DNA of 64,000 nt from Flavobacterium petrolei (GTDB lineage: Bacteria; Bacteroidota; Bacteroidia; Flavobacteriales; Flavobacteriaceae), in NCBI RefSeq assembly GCF_003314435.2, contig NZ_QNVY02000001.1, positions 1 to 64,000 of the forward strand, read 5' to 3'. A program made the translations under genes and the position numbers. This document shows, piece by piece, positions 1-8,758 of this stretch; within the stretch, counting starts at the first letter, position 1; each line of letters starts with the position of its first letter. The notes under the pieces were generated by a model that searched no databases, was not told the origin of the DNA, and was given only the letters and a program-made list of their open reading frames with translations.

Positions 1-163
1 ATTCGACTAAATTCTAGTGGTTTTTTCAAATCTTCCGATTCTATTACTCTTATTCTTTTGTTCTAAGATCTCTCTTAAAACGGCTGTCAATTCAATATGT
101 CTAGGAACGTGTTCTTATCTTGTTTTTAACTCCTTTTAACACTTGTTAAAGTGTTTCTCGAAG
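1..163 (-). other. Probable rRNA operon leader (16S gene lies beyond the left edge)
   Basis: This stretch lies immediately downstream, on the minus strand, of three tandem strong promoters and has no ORF. Read leftward it looks like the untranslated leader of a Bacteroidota rRNA operon. The 16S gene itself is not in the window, so the assignment is inferred from promoter type and number. Another stable RNA would fit equally well. Confidence 0.6.
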
Positions 164-169
164 CGGGTG

Positions 170-199
170 CAAAAGTACAACTTTCTTTTTAACTGGCAA
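170..199 (-). promoter_or_regulatory. Promoter P3 of leftward stable-RNA operon
   Basis: On the minus strand a TTG (199-197) is separated by 19 bases from TACTTTTG (177-170). This is an exact match to the Bacteroidota sigma-ABfr pattern TTG-N19/21-TAnnTTTG. It is followed by the CACCCGC context shared with the two upstream promoters. An A-rich tract lies upstream. Confidence 0.8.
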
Positions 200-292
200 G
201 AAAAATTTGAAGTTTTTTTGAAATAAATTTTATCTCATTTTCTTCTCTTTTCTTATCAATCTATCAAGGAACTTTGCGCGTTTTGCGGGGTG

Positions 293-323
293 CAAAGGTA
301 ACATCCGTTTTCTAATCTCACAA
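293..323 (-). promoter_or_regulatory. Promoter P2 of leftward stable-RNA operon
   Basis: On the minus strand TTG (323-321), a 20-base spacer and TACCTTTG (300-293) match the Bacteroidota consensus. The region upstream of the -33 box (about 324-355) is A-rich on the minus strand, like an UP element. The discriminator is again GC-rich (CACCCCGC). Confidence 0.8.
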
Positions 324-412
324 GCTTTTTTAATCTTTTTTGAAAATAAATTTTCTACTTTGATTAACTTTACTTGCCAGTATTTAAAAGAACCTCTGCG
401 TCATTGCGGGTG

Positions 413-442
413 CAAAACTAGCACCTTTATTGTGTTATTCAA
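413..442 (-). promoter_or_regulatory. Promoter P1 of leftward stable-RNA operon
   Basis: On the minus strand TTG (442-440), a 19-base spacer and TAGTTTTG (420-413) match the consensus, followed by CACCCGC. It is the most upstream of the three tandem promoters, spaced about 120 bases apart. An A-rich block (about 443-475) lies upstream. Confidence 0.8.
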
Positions 443-854
443 GCTTTTTTAAACCTTTTTTTTACCCTTTTCTTAACTTTATCTTTAAACTACTGAAAAC
501 ATGCTTTTTGAAGTACGAAGTTTTTCAAACAAAACAACAATCTAATAGCCGATGAACGTCATTTCTAATCAAAATCACCTATTTCAGTACGATCGGATGC
601 TTTCAACTTCCCTCTTTTATTTACCATAGCTTTCAAAATTCAATCTCTATTCATGTTATAACAGCTCTTCAACGTGCATTACTCCTTCAAAGCAGTCTGC
701 CTTTACAGTATTCGAACAAAAAAACTACTCTAGATCAATAAAATGGTTTTATCCTATACCTTATATAGTAACAAACATCCCTTTTCCATTCGCTCCTATA
801 TATTAGGTAAGATCATATACGTCAAAACAACAAAAAGCTCTGGTGTATCGAAAT

Positions 855-940
855 CCGCGTTAGGGATAGCAGCGTAAAGCCCACAGTCCCGTTGAGTCTC
901 AAACTCAATGGAACGAGGACTTGAAGCGAATAGCCCGACT
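855..940. repeat. Palindromic intergenic element with conserved-looking flanks
   Basis: The left flank carries TTAGGGATAGCAGCG and the right flank GAAGCGAATAGCCCGAC. Between them is an imperfect hairpin around TTGAGT/ACTCAA (about 891-907). It is GC-rich against an AT-rich background and lies between two divergent promoters. From memory, similar extragenic elements are frequent in Flavobacterium, but its copy number cannot be tested here. Confidence 0.5.
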
Positions 941-954
941 CATTATATAAAGAA

Positions 955-982
955 AGGCGATTACCCTTTACGATAATCGCCT
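955..982. repeat. Hairpin, 9-bp stem
   Basis: AGGCGATTA (955-963) pairs perfectly with TAATCGCCT (974-982) across a 10-base loop. Neither side has a convincing T tract, so it is not called a terminator. It sits next to the 855-940 element and upstream of the thrS promoter. Confidence 0.5.
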
Positions 983-1131
983 CTCTGTATTTTATAAGGA
1001 ACGCCAAAATGAAACTCTAATTGAAACGGATGACAGGAAACAGCTCGCAATAGAAAAAACATCTCTTTACCTATATATAAGGAGTCCGACTTTGTATTTA
1101 GACCTATATAGCAACAAACCTTACATATATA

Positions 1132-1162
1132 TTGTATGTATTTCTGCAATGCTCTATATTTG
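1132..1162 (+). promoter_or_regulatory. thrS promoter
   Basis: TTG (1132-1134), a 20-base spacer and TATATTTG (1155-1162) match the Bacteroidota consensus exactly. Transcription should start about 7 bases further, giving a very short leader before the thrS ATG at 1183. No T-box or attenuator is visible. Confidence 0.75.
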
Positions 1163-1182
1163 CATTCTTAAAATAATAAACA

Positions 1183-3129
1183 ATGATTAAGATTACTTTA
1201 CCCGATGGGTCAGTTAAAGAGTTTGCTTCAGGGGTAACACCGATGGATGTTGCCAAAAGCATAAGTGAAGGATTTGCCAGAAATGTGATTTCGGCATCAT
1301 TTGATGGTACAACTGTAGAAACCACAACTCCTTTGACGACGGACGGTAGTCTTATATTATATACATGGAATGACGAAGGTGGAAAAAAGGCTTTTTGGCA
1401 TTCTACTTCACACGTAATGGCACAGGTTTTAGAGGAAATGTATCCAGGGATAAAATTAACTCTTGGACCAGCAATATCTAATGGATTTTATTATGATGTA
1501 GATTTTGAAGATCAAAAAATCACAGATGCTGACTTCAAAAAAATTGAAGATCGTGTTCTTGAAATAGCAAGAGGAAAGCATGAGTTCAAACTACGACCTG
1601 TTTCTAAAGCTGACGCTTTGGAACTATATAAGGATAACGTTTACAAAACTGAATTGATCACTAATCTTGAGGATGGAACAATTACGTTTTGCGATCATGA
1701 TACCTTTACTGATTTATGTCGCGGTGGTCACATTCCAAATACCGGAATAATCAAAGCGATGAAAATAATGAGCGTTGCCGGTGCTTACTGGCGTGGTGAT
1801 GAAAAAAACAAACAGTTAACCCGTGTTTATGGAACTTCGTTTCCCAAACAAAAGGATTTAACAGAATACCTTCTATTATTAGAAGAGGCAAAACGTCGCG
1901 ACCATAGAAAACTAGGAAAGGAATTGGAGTTATTTGCTTTTTCACAAAAAGTTGGAGCAGGTTTACCATTATGGTTGCCAAAAGGTGCTGCGTTGAGAGA
2001 TCGTTTAGAGCAGTTTTTGAAAAAAGCACAGAAGAAAGCGGGTTATGAGCAAGTAATCACACCACATATAGGTCAAAAAGAATTGTACGTCACTTCAGGT
2101 CATTATGCGAAATATGGTGCAGATAGTTTTCAACCCATAAGTACTCCAGCTGAAGGAGAAGAGTTTTTATTGAAACCGATGAACTGCCCTCATCACTGTG
2201 AAATATATAATGTAAGACCATGGTCTTACAAGGATTTACCAAAGCGTTATGCTGAATTTGGTACAGTTTACAGATATGAGCAAAGTGGCGAATTACACGG
2301 TTTGACTCGTGTAAGAGGGTTTACTCAGGACGATGCACACATTTTTTGTACTCCTGAACAACTGGACGAAGAGTTTAAGAAAGTAATCGACTTGGTACTC
2401 TATGTATTTGGTTCATTAGGATTCGAAAACTTTACGGCTCAGATTTCTTTGAGAGATAAAGAGAATAGAGATAAATATATAGGGAGTGATGAAAACTGGG
2501 AAAAAGCAGAAAATGCCATCATTAATGCCGCTGCAGACAAAGGTTTGAAAACCGTTGTTGAATATGGCGAAGCTGCTTTCTATGGCCCGAAGTTAGATTT
2601 CATGGTGAAAGATGCTTTGGGAAGACAATGGCAGTTAGGAACTATTCAAGTAGATTATAACCTACCAGAACGTTTTGACTTGACCTATAAAGGATCTGAC
2701 AACGAATTACATAGACCGGTGATGATCCATAGAGCTCCTTTTGGTTCAATGGAACGATTTATAGCTATTTTACTGGAGCACACTGCAGGAAATTTCCCGC
2801 TTTGGTTAATGCCAGAACAAGCTATAATATTGTCTTTGAGCGAGAAATATGAAATATATGCGAAAAAAGTTTTAGATTTGCTAGAAAATCACGAAATTCG
2901 CGCCCTCATTGATAATAGAAACGAGACAATCGGGAAGAAAATCAGAGATGCCGAAATGCAAAAAACCCCGTTTATGTTGATCGTAGGCGAGGAAGAAGAG
3001 AAAAACGGAACCATCTCTATCCGTCGTCACGGACAAGAAGGAAAGGGAAATATCAGCGTTACAATAGAAGAATTTGTTGCTATTGTAAACGAGGAAATCA
3101 ATAAAACATTAAAAGTATTCACAGTTTAA
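1183..3129 (+). CDS. thrS: Threonyl-tRNA synthetase
   Basis: Charges tRNA-Thr with threonine in the cytoplasm. At 648 residues it has the usual full-length layout: an N-terminal TGS domain (about 1-62), the second additional (editing) domain (about 65-220), a class II catalytic core and a C-terminal anticodon-binding domain (about 540-640). Core motifs are visible: [10 protein letters not shown] with the zinc-ligand Cys, the motif 2 region [18 protein letters not shown], and the motif 3 region [11 protein letters not shown]. The ATG sits 21 bases after a perfect promoter. It heads the classical thrS-infC-rpmI-rplT operon; the apparent infC start is 17 bases after the thrS stop. Identification is secure. 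Confidence 0.97.
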   Translation: MIKITLPDGSVKEFASGVTPMDVAKSISEGFARNVISASFDGTTVETTTPLTTDGSLILYTWNDEGGKKAFWHSTSHVMAQVLEEMYPGIKLTLGPAISNGFYYDVDFEDQKITDADFKKIEDRVLEIARGKHEFKLRPVSKADALELYKDNVYKTELITNLEDGTITFCDHDTFTDLCRGGHIPNTGIIKAMKIMSVAGAYWRGDEKNKQLTRVYGTSFPKQKDLTEYLLLLEEAKRRDHRKLGKELELFAFSQKVGAGLPLWLPKGAALRDRLEQFLKKAQKKAGYEQVITPHIGQKELYVTSGHYAKYGADSFQPISTPAEGEEFLLKPMNCPHHCEIYNVRPWSYKDLPKRYAEFGTVYRYEQSGELHGLTRVRGFTQDDAHIFCTPEQLDEEFKKVIDLVLYVFGSLGFENFTAQISLRDKENRDKYIGSDENWEKAENAIINAAADKGLKTVVEYGEAAFYGPKLDFMVKDALGRQWQLGTIQVDYNLPERFDLTYKGSDNELHRPVMIHRAPFGSMERFIAILLEHTAGNFPLWLMPEQAIILSLSEKYEIYAKKVLDLLENHEIRALIDNRNETIGKKIRDAEMQKTPFMLIVGEEEEKNGTISIRRHGQEGKGNISVTIEEFVAIVNEEINKTLKVFTV

Positions 3130-3145
3130 CTTAAATTATAAAGTC

Positions 3146-3703
3146 ATAGCAATAAGAAGCAACAGAGGTTACCAACCTCGCGTAGAAAAAAAAGATGCCC
3201 ACAGAATAAACAGTCTTATTCGTGGTGTACAAGAAGTGAGACTTGTAGGTGAAAATATTGAGCCAGGAGTTTTTAAACTTTCAGAAGCTTTAAGATTAGC
3301 TGACCAATTTGAATTGGATTTAGTTGAGATTTCCCCTAATGCTGAACCTCCGGTTTGCAAAATCATGGATTACAAGAAATTTGTTTACGAGCAAAAGAAA
3401 CGTGATAAAATCCTAAAAGCGAAATCTACACAAGTAGTCGTTAAGGAAATTCGTTTCGGACCTCAAACAGATGAGCATGATTATGAATTTAAGAGAAAGA
3501 ATGCAGAAAAATTCTTGAAAGAAGGAGCCAAATTGAAAGCTTTTGTTTTCTTTAAAGGGCGTTCTATTATTTACAAAGATCAAGGTCAAATCTTACTGTT
3601 AAGATTAGCAACTGATCTTGAGGAATTTGGAAAAGTGGAAGCCATGCCAGTTCTGGAAGGAAAGAGAATGATTATGTTCATTGCTCCGAAGAAGAAGAAA
3701 TAA
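3146..3703 (+). CDS. infC: Translation initiation factor IF-3, probable AUA start
   Basis: Binds the 30S subunit, prevents subunit rejoining and checks start-codon pairing. The frame has no ATG near the expected N-terminus; the first GTG (3236) would remove about 30 conserved residues. Extending the frame upstream gives an ATA at 3146 followed by [15 protein letters not shown], the usual start of this family in the phylum, for about 185 residues. The C-terminal domain with [12 protein letters not shown] is intact. AUU or other rare starts are a known autoregulatory feature of infC, since IF-3 discriminates against them. AUA as start is an inference; ATA at 3152 is an alternative. The gene belongs to the thrS operon. 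Confidence 0.9.
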   Translation: MAIRSNRGYQPRVEKKDAHRINSLIRGVQEVRLVGENIEPGVFKLSEALRLADQFELDLVEISPNAEPPVCKIMDYKKFVYEQKKRDKILKAKSTQVVVKEIRFGPQTDEHDYEFKRKNAEKFLKEGAKLKAFVFFKGRSIIYKDQGQILLLRLATDLEEFGKVEAMPVLEGKRMIMFIAPKKKK

Positions 3704-3707
3704 ATAC

Positions 3708-3760
3708 GTCATAAGTTCAAAAGTCTTAAAGTTAGACTTTATGACTTTTGACTTTAAGAC
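3708..3760 (+). promoter_or_regulatory. Long imperfect hairpin in infC-rpmI spacer
   Basis: The segment 3708-3732 is complementary to 3736-3760 at 21 of 25 positions, leaving a 3-base loop. It lies between infC and rpmI, where L20-mediated autoregulation acts in E. coli. No T tract follows, so it is not a typical terminator. A regulatory role is inferred from position only. Confidence 0.45.
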
Positions 3761-3803
3761 AAAACGATAAGTAAGTAAGAATAAATTAAAACACTAGGAA
3801 AAA

Positions 3804-4001
3804 ATGCCTAAAATGAAAACCAAATCTAGCGCCAAGAAACGTTTTAAAGTTACTGGTTCTGGAAAGATTAAAAGAAAGCATGCTTTTAAAAGTCACATCT
3901 TGACTAAAAAATCTAAAAAACGTAAATTAGCATTGACACACTCTGCGCTAGTTCACAAAACAGATATGAAAAGCATCAAACAACAATTAAGAATTATTTA
4001 A
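3804..4001 (+). CDS. rpmI: 50S ribosomal protein L35
   Basis: Small, very basic 65-residue ribosomal protein of the large subunit. The start [20 protein letters not shown] and the segment [12 protein letters not shown] are the L35 signature. Length is normal for the family. It is co-transcribed between infC and rplT, 100 bases after infC. Confidence 0.97.
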   Translation: MPKMKTKSSAKKRFKVTGSGKIKRKHAFKSHILTKKSKKRKLALTHSALVHKTDMKSIKQQLRII

Positions 4002-4101
4002 TAATTCTTTAGGTTAAAACAATTTAAAATAACCTTGGAGTATGGCCATTAAGTGCTTTTGATTCAATTCAAGCCGCCTACTACAAAAAAACAATAAAAT
4101 T

Positions 4102-4446
4102 ATGCCAAGATCGGTAAATTCAGTTGCTAAAAGAGCAAGAAGAAAAAAAATAATGAAGCAAGCCAAAGGTTTCTTTGGTAGACGTAAAAACGTTTGGACA
4201 GTTGCTAAGAATGCGGTAGAGAAAGCAATGTGCTACGCTTACCGTGACAGAAAAGTGAACAAAAGAAATTTCCGTGCTTTATGGATTCAACGTATCAACG
4301 CTGGAGCTAGATTGGAAGGAATGTCCTATTCACAATTCATGGGTAAAGTAAAAAAGCATAATATCGAATTGAACCGTAAAGTTCTTGCCGATTTAGCGAT
4401 GAACCACCCAGAAGCTTTCAAAGCAGTACTTAATAAAGTAAAATAA
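4102..4446 (+). CDS. rplT: 50S ribosomal protein L20
   Basis: Large-subunit assembly protein that binds 23S rRNA directly and, in other bacteria, represses its own operon. The 114 residues begin [16 protein letters not shown] and continue with [20 protein letters not shown], the L20 pattern. It closes the thrS-infC-rpmI-rplT operon and is followed by a strong terminator. Confidence 0.97.
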   Translation: MPRSVNSVAKRARRKKIMKQAKGFFGRRKNVWTVAKNAVEKAMCYAYRDRKVNKRNFRALWIQRINAGARLEGMSYSQFMGKVKKHNIELNRKVLADLAMNHPEAFKAVLNKVK

Positions 4447-4483
4447 ACGTTTTATCAACTCAATTTAGATTACTTACTTATAG

Positions 4484-4516
4484 AAAAACCTCAATCGAAA
4501 GATTGGGGTTTTTTGT
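4484..4516 (+). terminator. Rho-independent terminator of the thrS-rplT operon
   Basis: AACCTCAATC and GATTGGGGTT pair around a GAAA tetraloop (one G-T pair), followed by a run of T. Confidence 0.85.
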
Positions 4517-4595
4517 TTATAATTCCATTCAAAATTGATACTATATACTCATCAAACAACTTTTATAATAAATTTATTTTAAGTAATTTCGAAAA

Positions 4596-6317
4596 ATGTT
4601 TTTTAAAAAATTATACTTCCCAGTTTACATCGCCGTATTAATAGTCTTTACCTTTTTACAATTCTGTAATAAAAAGCCTAAAGACAACACTCCAAAAAAA
4701 TTTGATCGAGTAGAAATTAATAAAATTTTAGAACTAGGTTATAAACACCATGAAATCTTAAAATATGACAGTTCTTATTATTATTTTAATAAAGCTAAGT
4801 TTGTTGCTGAAATAAAAAAGGATACTTCCATAATTATTCATTCACTAGGATGGATGGCACAAATTCAAAATAATTTAGGAGATTATTCTGGCAGTGAGAC
4901 TACAGCTATCGAAGCCCTTCATTTGTTAGAAAACACAGACAAATATCCTTATGGAGAAACGAACATTTACATCACTTTAGGTAATACTTATTTACAAACA
5001 TATGATAATGACAATGCCATATTTTATTTCAATAAGGCAATAAACTCAAAAACGGATGAAGATATAAAATCTGGTATAAAAAATAATATAGCTATGGCCT
5101 ACACGGAAAAAGGTAATTATAAAAAAGCTATCAAGATTCTCATTCCGTTACTTTTAAATAAAAAAGAAATAAACAGCCCAGAAACATTGGCTAGGATTAA
5201 CGATAATTTAGGACATGCCTATGACAAAACAGCAAACCCTAAAGCATTATACCATTTAAATCTAAGCTTAAATATTAGAGAAAAAATAAAAGACAGCAGG
5301 GGCATCACTTCTAGCTATACAAATCTATCACAATATTATAATAAAAAGAATAAAACTATATCTCTCTATTATGCAAAACTAGGTTATTTCTCAGCCGTTA
5401 AGCGAAAAAATATACTTGATCGTATGAACTGTTTAGAACTATTAATACAAAACAGTTCAGGAGATGAGCTAAAAAAACATTCACTCGCTTTTATCCATAT
5501 AAATGACAGCATCAACAAAGTTAGGCAAAAAGCCAAAAATCAATTTGCAAAAATAAAATACGATTTTAAAAAAGAAAAGGATGAAAATCTAAAATTAAAA
5601 GCGCAAAAAGAACTTGAATCCGAAAAACAAAAAAATAAAAATATACTTTTATATGCTATAGTTGCAATTATTACTGTGGTTAGTATCGTGATAACAAATC
5701 TAATACTAATTAAAAACAGAAAAGAAAAAATAAAAGTCTCCTACAATACTGAGATTCGAATTGCAAAAAAATTACATGACGAATTGGCCAATGATGTGTA
5801 TCATACAATGGCTTTTGCTGAAACACAAGATTTATCGGATAATCACAATAAAGAAATACTCATTTCTAATCTAGATACCATTTATTTAAGGACACGAAAT
5901 ATTTCTCGTGAAAACAATACTATGGAAACTGGTCCTTTATTCATGTCAAATTTGAAAGAAATGATGTCTGGATTTAATACAGACAATGTAAACGTAATAT
6001 CAAACGGTATTGAGACAATTAATTGGAAAACCTTAGAACTAAATAAGAAAATAATCGTTTACAGGGTGCTACAAGAAATACTCGTCAACATGAAAAAGCA
6101 TAGCCAAGCTAGTTTAGTTGTATTAACTTTCAAAGAAAATAAAAATAAATTACAAATAGATTACACTGATAACGGGATAGGAGCAACATTTGAACAATTA
6201 AATTCAAAAAATGGACTACAAAATGTGGAAAACCGTATTAAAGCTATAAAAGGAACAATTACTTTTGAGAGTAAATCCAGCAAAGGATTTCGAATACATA
6301 TTGTTTTCCCAATATAA
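4596..6317 (+). CDS. TPR-containing sensor histidine kinase, lipoprotein-like N-terminus
   Basis: Two-component sensor of the TPR/LuxR-partner type common in Bacteroidota. The N-terminus is a hydrophobic segment ending in LQFC, a possible lipobox or simply a signal anchor. Residues about 40-300 form TPR-like helical repeats, followed by a coiled coil (about 305-347), one membrane span (about 348-373) and a cytoplasmic kinase part. The phospho-acceptor box is AKKLHDELANDV with His394; a GHKL ATPase domain with DNGIGATFEQ and NGLQNVENRIKAI closes the protein. The response regulator starts 11 bases later, so they form a pair. The signal sensed is unknown. Confidence 0.85.
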   Translation: MFFKKLYFPVYIAVLIVFTFLQFCNKKPKDNTPKKFDRVEINKILELGYKHHEILKYDSSYYYFNKAKFVAEIKKDTSIIIHSLGWMAQIQNNLGDYSGSETTAIEALHLLENTDKYPYGETNIYITLGNTYLQTYDNDNAIFYFNKAINSKTDEDIKSGIKNNIAMAYTEKGNYKKAIKILIPLLLNKKEINSPETLARINDNLGHAYDKTANPKALYHLNLSLNIREKIKDSRGITSSYTNLSQYYNKKNKTISLYYAKLGYFSAVKRKNILDRMNCLELLIQNSSGDELKKHSLAFIHINDSINKVRQKAKNQFAKIKYDFKKEKDENLKLKAQKELESEKQKNKNILLYAIVAIITVVSIVITNLILIKNRKEKIKVSYNTEIRIAKKLHDELANDVYHTMAFAETQDLSDNHNKEILISNLDTIYLRTRNISRENNTMETGPLFMSNLKEMMSGFNTDNVNVISNGIETINWKTLELNKKIIVYRVLQEILVNMKKHSQASLVVLTFKENKNKLQIDYTDNGIGATFEQLNSKNGLQNVENRIKAIKGTITFESKSSKGFRIHIVFPI

Positions 6318-6328
6318 TACCAATTCCT

Positions 6329-6997
6329 ATGTTCAAAAAAGTTTTAGTTGCCGAAGATTTAGACTCTATCAGCATTTCCATAGTTAAAGTACTTGAAGAA
6401 CTTGATATCCTAGAAATTCATCATGCCAAATACTGTGATGACGCTTTTTTAAAAATACAAAAAGGATTACATAACAGTACACCTTATGACTTACTAATTA
6501 GTGATTTATCATTTAAACCAGACCATCGAGAAAGTAGATTTTCATCTGGAGAAGAACTTATTGAAGCTGCAAAAAAACTCCAACCAGACCTCAAAACTAT
6601 TGTATTTTCTATTGAAGATAAATCCTTTAGAATAAAATCTCTCTTTACAAACTTAGAAATAAATGCTTATGTTTCTAAAGGTAGAAATAGTATACCCGAA
6701 CTCAAAAAAACAATTCAACGTATTTATAACAATAAAGAAGAAAAATTATCTACTGAATTGTCTTTAGCTTTAAGAGATAATTCTCTTTTTGAAATTGAAT
6801 CGTATGACATAGCGCTTTTGAAATCATTATCAAAAGGATTTACTTTAGAGAATATCTCATCTGAATTTAAAAAATCAGGAATTGTACCTAATGGCAGTAG
6901 TAGTTTGGAAAAACGTATCAATAAGCTCAAAATATATTTCAAAGCTAATAATAATGTTCATCTTATCGCAATAACAAAAGATTTAGGACTGGTCTAG
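6329..6997 (+). CDS. Response regulator with receiver and C-terminal HTH-like domain
   Basis: Partner of the kinase just upstream. The receiver domain (about 1-130) keeps the acidic pocket E9/D10, the phospho-acceptor D59 in LLISDLS and a late Lys in YVSKG. Residues about 135-222 contain a helical segment (LSKGFTLENISSEF, then SSSLEKRINKLKIYFKANN) resembling a LuxR-like HTH, but with an insertion and without the standard TVxxH signature. It probably binds DNA. A TACGG-N4-CCGTA element lies 94 bases downstream of the stop and could be a target. Confidence 0.8.
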   Translation: MFKKVLVAEDLDSISISIVKVLEELDILEIHHAKYCDDAFLKIQKGLHNSTPYDLLISDLSFKPDHRESRFSSGEELIEAAKKLQPDLKTIVFSIEDKSFRIKSLFTNLEINAYVSKGRNSIPELKKTIQRIYNNKEEKLSTELSLALRDNSLFEIESYDIALLKSLSKGFTLENISSEFKKSGIVPNGSSSLEKRINKLKIYFKANNNVHLIAITKDLGLV

Positions 6998-7090
6998 TCT
7001 ACATTTTTACTCTTCATAAAGCGAAAGTCTAAAGAATAATTGAATTATTTCTGCAATTGTTTAATGTTTTTATTAAAAAAATAATGCTTT

Positions 7091-7104
7091 TACGGTTTCC
7101 CGTA
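7091..7104. promoter_or_regulatory. Inverted repeat TACGG-TTTC-CCGTA, candidate operator
   Basis: A 5-bp inverted repeat with a 4-base centre, in the context GCTTTTACGG. An almost identical element with similar flanks occurs at 57344-57357. It lies 55 bases before the gene at 7159 and follows a response regulator. The operator role is inferred. Confidence 0.4.
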
Positions 7105-7158
7105 AGGATATGATTTATAAAGATCTTAGGTTTATCCCATAAATTTAAATCAATATAA

Positions 7159-7446
7159 ATGGCCAATTTTACAAGAGAAGATTTAGCATTTTCAGGATAT
7201 TCTCAAACTATAAATCTGCAAAATAACACAAATCATATTGAAATTCTTAACCGAATTTATGTTGATAAAGTAGAAGAATATGAAGTAATTCATTTTTGCA
7301 ATGAATTTTTGAAAAAATATAAAGTACCCAAAACAAAAGCAAGTTTTCAAAAAGTAGAAAGCTTTTTACAACATTCCGCATTAGAAAACGAGGTTTATAG
7401 AACTCAATTACAAGACTGGATTGCGAGCAATTGGATAAAAATATAA
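7159..7446 (+). CDS. Hypothetical protein, 95 aa
   Basis: Not recognised. It is a soluble, mixed-charge protein with no signal peptide or membrane span, beginning MANFTREDLAFSGYSQTINL. The second half is predicted helical (NEFLKKYKVPKTKASFQKVE). It starts about 55 bases after the TACGG-N4-CCGTA inverted repeat and follows the response regulator, so it may be one of that system's targets. Confidence 0.55.
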   Translation: MANFTREDLAFSGYSQTINLQNNTNHIEILNRIYVDKVEEYEVIHFCNEFLKKYKVPKTKASFQKVESFLQHSALENEVYRTQLQDWIASNWIKI

Positions 7447-7511
7447 CAATTATTTTATTTTTTATCAGATTTAAAAATCGGAATGAAATTGAAAATATCA
7501 TACTTCTTAAA

Positions 7512-7823
7512 ATGAAAAAAAACATCCTGTTAGGTCTTCTACTTGTAATATTGTTTTCTTTTCCTTCAAAACAATCGTTACAAATTCATTTAGAAAAGGT
7601 TCCTAAATATGAAGGTGATGGTTCATTGACTGACAAACTTAACAACAAAATTTTAATCTCTGAACAAGCTATTAATCTTGAAATTTTTGAGAAATGGAAT
7701 AAAAAAAACACAGTTGGCATTTTTACAAATCAAAAACCAATGAAATGTTCCTCAAGACAACGAAAAGGGAAAATTATTTATTCCAAATACTGCACAGAAA
7801 ATTATAAAACAGAATTTGAATAA
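7512..7823 (+). CDS. Hypothetical secreted protein, 103 aa
   Basis: Not recognised. The ATG at 7512 is preferred over upstream in-frame starts because it gives a clean signal peptide (MKKNILLGLLLVILFSFPSK) and avoids overlap with the gene ending at 7446. The mature part is small and basic, with two Cys (about 79 and 94) that might form a disulphide. Membership in the upstream transcription unit is possible. Confidence 0.5.
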   Translation: MKKNILLGLLLVILFSFPSKQSLQIHLEKVPKYEGDGSLTDKLNNKILISEQAINLEIFEKWNKKNTVGIFTNQKPMKCSSRQRKGKIIYSKYCTENYKTEFE

Positions 7824-7901
7824 TATTTTTATCGGCAAATGAGGAAAACCGTAGACTAATGATTTTTTAAGTTTGTAAGTTTGAAATCACTTACTAATCT
7901 A

Positions 7902-8018
7902 ATGGAATTATTACTTTTTTTCAATTTTGATCTATTATTTTCACTACAAGTTGCTGTAATCCTAATAGGAGCTGCTTGGCTCTTTTATTTGGTATATCAG
8001 ATTTTGAAAAATAAATAA
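7902..8018 (+). CDS. Putative small membrane protein, 38 aa
   Basis: A short ORF beginning MELLLFFNFDLLFSL with one hydrophobic span (about 12-33) and a basic C-terminal tail (ILKNK). It has no recognised family. Composition is the only support, so this could be a chance ORF in AT-rich DNA. Confidence 0.3.
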   Translation: MELLLFFNFDLLFSLQVAVILIGAAWLFYLVYQILKNK

Positions 8019-8067
8019 GATTATTGAACATGAACCAACAAAAATGTAGAATGACCAGATCATAGAA

Positions 8068-8469
8068 ATGAATAAAAATAAACTCTACTACAGAATAATT
8101 TTTAAAAATAAATTCAAGGAAATTACTTTAGCAGAACGCGGAATAATTTTAAATAAAAGAAGAAAAATAAAAAAAGAAGCATTATTTTCTGAATTGGATC
8201 AAATTTATATTTCAGTACATAAAATGAACCTCAGTAATAAATTTTTAATAATTTTAGTGCTACTCTTTGCCGGACTATATACTCACTTATATCTACAAGT
8301 TGATATACCAATCATTCTCGCGTACTTGACAGTTATTATTTTCATTTTAGAAATGAATAAATTCAGGAACTATACTTTAAAAATACGTCTAAAAAACGGA
8401 AAGACTTTTGAAAAAAAAATAGCTGAAAAATTAAAACAAGAAGCTATAGATCTTATAAATGAAATTTGA
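8068..8469 (+). CDS. Hypothetical membrane protein, 133 aa
   Basis: Not recognised by family. The N-terminal 50 residues are basic and beta-like (KLYYRIIFKNKFKEITLAERGI). Two membrane spans follow (about 57-75 and 79-95), then a charged cytoplasmic tail ending in an amphipathic helix. The pattern resembles small PH-like membrane proteins, but no diagnostic motif is visible. It is the last gene of a run of small unknown genes behind the 4596-6997 two-component system. Confidence 0.5.
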   Translation: MNKNKLYYRIIFKNKFKEITLAERGIILNKRRKIKKEALFSELDQIYISVHKMNLSNKFLIILVLLFAGLYTHLYLQVDIPIILAYLTVIIFILEMNKFRNYTLKIRLKNGKTFEKKIAEKLKQEAIDLINEI

Positions 8470-8758
8470 AAAGAGATTTATTACTCTAAAATTGATATCA
8501 GTACTAAAATCTCACTTGAAATTTGAGCCTAAATAATATATCCTTAGAAACTGCTAACTCTTAATCAAATAGGTATCTTCAATACGATTCCGTTTTAAAT
8601 CAAAATAAATAATCTTCTTAACAAAACAAGAGACAGTTTATCATTAAAGTGAATCCTTACCTATCTTTACATTCAAATCTGAAATAAAAACTAGAACTTA
8701 TCGTGAAGTTTCTTTTTTTACAAAGTCATTTTAAATTAAAATATTCTGTTCCTAATAA

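Larger units (their letters stand above)
443..1131. other. Non-coding gap between stable-RNA promoters and thrS promoter
   Basis: No believable ORF was found; the short minus-strand ORFs here have no recognisable features. The stretch holds the palindromic element at 855-940 and the hairpin at 955-982, listed separately. The rest is AT-rich sequence in which nothing else is recognised. Confidence 0.6.
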
